From contig JAQGEF010000004.1 in NCBI GenBank assembly GCA_027854065.1, positions 124,001 to 188,000 of the forward strand: a DNA stretch of 64,000 nucleotides, in the 5' to 3' direction. Made by a program: the position numbers and the translations under genes. Position 1 is the first letter of the stretch. Every line of letters begins with the position of its first letter. This stretch comes from Polluticaenibacter yanchengensis (lineage in GTDB: Bacteria; Bacteroidota; Bacteroidia; Chitinophagales; Chitinophagaceae). Under the pieces are notes generated by a model. The model did no database searches and was not told the origin of the DNA. It saw only the letters and a list, made by a program, of their open reading frames with translations. Shown piece by piece: positions 60,265-64,000 of the stretch.

Positions 60265-62892
60265 ATGAAAAATACAGTTATTTGGTTAGGAATATTATTT
60301 TTTCCATTGGGAATTTACCTGCTTTATAAATGGAAAAAGAAGCGAGACGCAGTAAAAGAAGAAAACCAAAGACAAGAGACGACAATATATGTTAATACAA
60401 TATTGCCGGAAGTATCTAATGCTAATTATAGATTTGAAAATTTGCTTAACTATGAAAGTGGATATTTTAATAATAACAAACTAAAAGAATGGCAATTGGA
60501 TGTGGGGCCGATATATTCTAAATTGGCAACTCAAAAAGTTGATGTTTTACATATAGAATCGGATATAGTATCTGTAATTGATACCCTTAAAACCAACTAT
60601 GAGCAGGGCGAAAAAATCAGGACTGAACGTAATGAGGCTTTTATGCAACATGAGCTTAAGGAATGTGATCATTTATTTTCAAATATTGATAATGCTAGCT
60701 TAGATGAACAGCAAAGACTGGCAATAGTAAGAGATGAAGATAATAACCTGGTTATAGCCGGTGCGGGTAGTGGTAAAACAACGACTGTAGCCGGTAAAGT
60801 AACCTACCTTATTGAACGGTTAAAAGTACTACCTGATGAAATACTATTAATTACGTTTACCAAAAAGGCCAGTGATGAAATGAAAGAACGGATTAAGCAG
60901 AAAATGGGGATTAATCTTGAAGTAAATACTTTTCATTCTTTTGGCAGGAAGATTATAGGTAATGTAACGAAAAATATGCCTTCGGTTATAGAAGATAAAG
61001 AGTATAGCAAGTATATTAGAAAGATTTTTGGAGACTTAATGGTTGATACAAAATACCTGAATAATGTAATTAAGTTTTTAACGGAGTATAAACTGGAGGA
61101 AAAAGATAACAAAGAGTTTGAGGACCATGGTGAATACATAGAATATATTAAGGACAATGAAATAAAATCGTATAAAACCATTGAAAAAACAATTAATGGT
61201 AGAACCACGCTTTTGAGGGAAGTATGTAAGAGTCTGGAAGAAGTGAAAATTGCGAACTATTTATTTTTAAATGGTGTAAAGTATAAATACGAAGAGCCTT
61301 ATCAGCATTCGACATCGGATAGTATTTATGCTCAGTATAAGCCTGATTTTTATCTTCCGGATTATGATATTTATATAGAGCATTTTGGATTAATTGATAA
61401 GGAAAATAATGTACCGTCTTGGTTTGCGCCTTCGGGAACAATGACGGCTAAAGAAAAATACAATGCAGATATAGAATGGAAACGAAATAAACACAAAGAG
61501 CATGAAACCTGTTTAGTAGAAACTTATTCCTATGAAAATAGAGAAGATGTTTTACTGGAAAATTTGAAAGAAAAATTAGAAAAACACAAAGTAATATTTA
61601 AACCAAGATCGGCAGAAGAAGTATGGGACCTTCTTAACGATGTAGCCAAGGAAGATGTTTCTGCGTTTGATACATTAATCAACACTTTCTTGACTCTTTT
61701 TAAGTCGGGTAATATTGATATTGGTAGCTTGAATGCGCAGGTTGAAAAAATGAAAGTAAGAAGAATTCGTAAACGGAATTTTTTATTCATTTCAATTTTT
61801 GAACCAATATTAAATGAATATAATGCGTACCTAAGGGAAAATAATTTGATTGATTTTAGTGATATGATTAATGAAGCGACGAGGTATATAAAGAATCATC
61901 AGTTCAATAATACATTTAAATACATTATTATAGATGAATTTCAAGATACCTCTATTGGTCGTTTTAGTTTGATTAAGGCTTTATTGGACAATAATAAGTG
62001 TTGTAAGCTATTTGCAGTAGGAGATGATTGGCAAAGCATCTATAGATTTGCCGGAAGTGATATTTCTCTTTTTACAGAATTTGAAAGCTATTTTGGCAAA
62101 ACGGCATTATCTAAAATAGAAACTACTTATCGTTTTAGTAAAGCGATGATTGATTTAAGCAGTGAATTTATTCTGGCAAATCCTAATCAAACACCAAAAT
62201 CATTGCGACCGTTTACAGTTTCGGCAATAGAACCTATTGAAATATTATATTCCAATAGCCATACAAACGACGATCCGTTACCACTAATAGAAGCGTTGAC
62301 TAAGATAAATGCTGAAAATGCTGAGAGAAAAGGAAAGGTAAAAATTATTGCATTGTCGCGATACAACCACTTTATTAACTTATACAAAAATCGGAGAGAT
62401 TTATTTTCTGTAGTATATAATCCTGTAGAGAAAAATGAAGTAATAACCTACTTGCCAATGCCACATTTATCTGTTGAATTTTTAACTGTTCATAGATCAA
62501 AAGGGCTTCAGGCTGATTATACTATTTTATTACATTGTGTATCGGGGAAAAATGGTTTTCCATCTGAACAGGCAGATGATCCTTTATTGAATTTACTGCT
62601 TTCAAAAGCAGACCAATTCCCAAATGGCGAGGAGAGGCGCTTGTTTTATGTGGCCTTAACAAGAGCAAAGAAGAAAACATTTATTACGACAAGTGTCTCC
62701 AATAAATCAAAATTTGTAAGAGAAATAGACCCTAATGACACTGTTATTACAAACCCCAGATGTCCTAAATGTAAAAGGGGGGAGAAGGTAAGGAATGAAG
62801 GAATAAACAAGTATGGAAGACCCTATATTAGATATACTTGTTCCAACTGGAATTTTGATTGTGATTATGTTGAATGGGGTAAAGTTGGATAA
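60265..62892 (+). CDS. UvrD/HelD-like SF1 helicase with membrane anchor, inserted nuclease-like segment and zinc ribbon
   Basis: 875 residues. Residues 4-24 form a hydrophobic helix followed by KWKKKRD, so the protein is probably membrane-tethered. Walker A GAGSGKTT is near 166, DEFQDTS (motif II) near 557, GDDWQSIYRFAGS (motif III) near 585, and RRLFYVALTRAKK (motif VI) near 792. Between motifs I and II, residues 320-420 contain SLEEVKIANYLFLNG, YKPDFYLP and IYIEHFG, resembling a PD-(D/E)xK-like core. The C-terminal CPKC...C...C ribbon lies at about 833-865. The gene is markedly AT-rich. It has its own promoter; no partner gene is evident. Confidence 0.9.
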   Translation: MKNTVIWLGILFFPLGIYLLYKWKKKRDAVKEENQRQETTIYVNTILPEVSNANYRFENLLNYESGYFNNNKLKEWQLDVGPIYSKLATQKVDVLHIESDIVSVIDTLKTNYEQGEKIRTERNEAFMQHELKECDHLFSNIDNASLDEQQRLAIVRDEDNNLVIAGAGSGKTTTVAGKVTYLIERLKVLPDEILLITFTKKASDEMKERIKQKMGINLEVNTFHSFGRKIIGNVTKNMPSVIEDKEYSKYIRKIFGDLMVDTKYLNNVIKFLTEYKLEEKDNKEFEDHGEYIEYIKDNEIKSYKTIEKTINGRTTLLREVCKSLEEVKIANYLFLNGVKYKYEEPYQHSTSDSIYAQYKPDFYLPDYDIYIEHFGLIDKENNVPSWFAPSGTMTAKEKYNADIEWKRNKHKEHETCLVETYSYENREDVLLENLKEKLEKHKVIFKPRSAEEVWDLLNDVAKEDVSAFDTLINTFLTLFKSGNIDIGSLNAQVEKMKVRRIRKRNFLFISIFEPILNEYNAYLRENNLIDFSDMINEATRYIKNHQFNNTFKYIIIDEFQDTSIGRFSLIKALLDNNKCCKLFAVGDDWQSIYRFAGSDISLFTEFESYFGKTALSKIETTYRFSKAMIDLSSEFILANPNQTPKSLRPFTVSAIEPIEILYSNSHTNDDPLPLIEALTKINAENAERKGKVKIIALSRYNHFINLYKNRRDLFSVVYNPVEKNEVITYLPMPHLSVEFLTVHRSKGLQADYTILLHCVSGKNGFPSEQADDPLLNLLLSKADQFPNGEERRLFYVALTRAKKKTFITTSVSNKSKFVREIDPNDTVITNPRCPKCKRGEKVRNEGINKYGRPYIRYTCSNWNFDCDYVEWGKVG

Positions 62893-63270
62893 AATAATAT
62901 TCTTTAAAACGATCAGGATTTAAGTTAAAACTAGCCAATGAACTTAAAAAAATAGTAAGCCAGAAGTATTAGATGGATTGGAAAATGAAATAAAATAGGA
63001 TACCATCTCATCAAAGTTGTATCACCTGCTATCTCAAGTCTTACTAAGCTGGTTTAGGTATTTAGGATATCTTGATTATAGAAATTAATGAGATATGCAC
63101 TGCCGTTGCAGGGAGTGACACAACGCTGTTTAATAGTATTACAAATGATCGCTCAAATAAAAAATACAAGTCCATTCCCCCAAAGAAGGGGAAGACTTGT
63201 AATGACAATGATTTAATGTCGCAGCTAAGGTCTTTAAATGCTGGTAATCGTTAACATTTTTACCATAATG
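62893..63270. other. Gene-free stretch with inverted repeat C3 and a hairpin
   Basis: Holds the inverted family C copy (63113-63138) and a hairpin ACAAGTC...GACTTGT at 63166-63200 with an inner CCCC/GGGG pair. A 60-codon TTG-started frame (63072-63254) crosses both and is not believed. Nothing else is recognised. Confidence 0.4.
63113..63138 (-). repeat. Short repeat family C, copy C3 (inverted)
   Basis: GAGTGACACAACGCTG followed by TTTAATAGTA is the reverse complement of TACTATTAAACAGCG..GTGTCACTC, matching C2 at all but one or two bases. Confidence 0.55.
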
Positions 63271-63792
63271 TTATTCCTGTTTCAGATAACCAGACTCAAT
63301 ATATCCAATCAGGTTGCTGTCTAATACTTTTATATTCGCCCAATCTCCCGTGTAGGATATAAGTTCTACTTTGGCATTTTTTTTAACTTTGCCTATAACA
63401 TCAAAATTAAGTCCCGGACCTTTTCTTAAGTTTATTTCATTGGTATTTATATAGATATTTATGTTGGTAGCGATAGTATTACCTTTCGATTTTTTACTGG
63501 TAGCATCGGTAGATTTAGTAGCTGTTTTAGTTGTAGTACCACTCTTTTTATTAGCGGAACTGCTACTCTTTTTTGAGGATGAGGAACTAACTGTTGTACA
63601 TGCGCCACAAGTGCCTCCACTTTTACAATGCTTGCATCCTGTGCAATTGGTACATGCCGAACAATATGCCGATCCGGTACATCTGCCGCCATCATCTTCG
63701 CAACAAGATGCTATTAATTTACTACTGTTTTGAGCGTATGTAAAGGTGCTCAGCAAAAAAAGTGCAATACTTAAAAAGTGTTTTAGCTTCAT
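63271..63792 (-). CDS. Secreted Cys-rich SH3-domain protein
   Basis: 173 residues. Signal peptide about 1-20 (ending TYAQ). Residues 29-66 hold ten cysteines in a regular CxxC/CxC-like run (CCEDDGGRCTGSAYCSACTN continuing CTGCKHC..GGTCGAC). A low-complexity Ser/Lys/Thr linker (about 68-108) joins this to a C-terminal bacterial SH3 domain (INLRKGPGLNFDVIGKVKKN, DWANIKV, GYIESGYL). The SH3 part probably binds peptidoglycan; the Cys cluster may bind metal or form disulfides. TATGTTTG on the minus strand at 63841-63848 is a likely promoter. Confidence 0.85.
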   Translation of the reverse strand: MKLKHFLSIALFLLSTFTYAQNSSKLIASCCEDDGGRCTGSAYCSACTNCTGCKHCKSGGTCGACTTVSSSSSKKSSSSANKKSGTTTKTATKSTDATSKKSKGNTIATNINIYINTNEINLRKGPGLNFDVIGKVKKNAKVELISYTGDWANIKVLDSNLIGYIESGYLKQE

Positions 63793-63840
63793 AGATTTTT
63801 TTTAAAAGAAGATTATTACAACAATATTCATTTTGGTAAG

Positions 63841-63848
63841 CAAACATA
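63841..63848 (-). promoter_or_regulatory. Putative promoter of the Cys-rich SH3 protein, -7 box
   Basis: Minus-strand TATGTTTG, a perfect TAnnTTTG, 49 bases before the ATG at 63792. Beyond it, the palindrome GACAATAATTGTC near 63909-63921 is the only feature to the window end. Confidence 0.4.
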
Positions 63849-64000
63849 TGAACGTTACTAGTGTGAGAATTACGGAAAACCGTAGTGGAGAGGAGATTGA
63901 GTTAACGACAATAATTGTCTTGTGACCAACACAGCTAAATAGTAGTATAAAGATGGCTCAATAAAACATAACCGCCACTGGGAAATGTTCAATGATTGTT

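Noticed and set aside
63072..63254. 60-codon frame starting with TTG
   Set aside because: It runs across the inverted family C repeat and a hairpin; composition is not protein-like and there is no start signal.

Overview
The window looks like chromosomal DNA of a member of the Bacteroidota, most likely the Chitinophagales/Chitinophagaceae (the family is an inference). The sequence-level reasons are: two secreted proteins with Bacteroidota-type C-terminal secretion domains (a gliding-motility/CHU_C-type end at 27369-29801 and a T9SS sorting tail at 30091-31980), an outer-membrane barrel of the carboxypeptidase-regulatory-domain type, a lipid A gene (lpxB), and many perfect copies of the Bacteroidota -7 promoter box TAnnTTTG ahead of genes. 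No phage, CRISPR array, integrase or intact insertion sequence was seen.

Layout. 0-6.4 kb: alaS, a small membrane protein, an M28 peptidase, a trans-sulfuration-type PLP enzyme and a tRNA with anticodon CAT. 6.6-17.3 kb: a conserved helical protein, the GDP-L-fucose pair fcl-gmd, a GH28 pectinase-like protein, a SixA-like phosphatase, tatA, gatA, a MltD-like lytic transglycosylase, a Sco1 copper protein, a Fur-family regulator and a small Cys-containing membrane protein. 17.8-25.6 kb: a three-gene RND efflux system (adaptor, permease, outer-membrane channel) preceded by a small secreted protein and followed by a mono-heme cytochrome lipoprotein. 25.6-32 kb: an M28 exopeptidase and the two secreted CTD proteins. 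32.4-40.6 kb: a TPR sensor kinase/response regulator pair, a long purF paralogue, surE-(membrane protein)-lpxB, and an XRE/S24 regulator. 40.7-56.2 kb: M48 protease, outer-membrane barrel, GNAT, exonuclease III, a DUF937-like protein, an APH-fold kinase, cysS, an M13 peptidase and serA. 56.4-64 kb: an outer-membrane protein, a zinc phospholipase C-like protein, paaC-paaD without paaA/B, a remnant of a CHU_C-type domain, a membrane-anchored UvrD/HelD-like helicase with an inserted nuclease-like segment, and a Cys-rich SH3 protein.

Most genes are housekeeping or envelope genes. The least explained material is intergenic. Two families of structured repeats stand out. Family A (about 115-165 bp, seven clear copies plus one degenerate) is bounded by GGGCTG...CAGCCC, often abuts terminators, and in three copies carries an extra hairpin whose arms differ in sequence but remain complementary. 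Family B (about 170-180 bp, three copies) has a first hairpin with a completely different but self-complementary 11-13 bp stem in each copy, followed by a conserved second hairpin whose inner stem also changes in a compensating way. These look like REP/MITE-like or RNA elements selected for structure rather than sequence, and are the best candidate here for something undescribed. Further repeats fill the gaps inside the RND operon.

All calls come from reading sequence and translations by eye. No database search, folding program or alignment was run.
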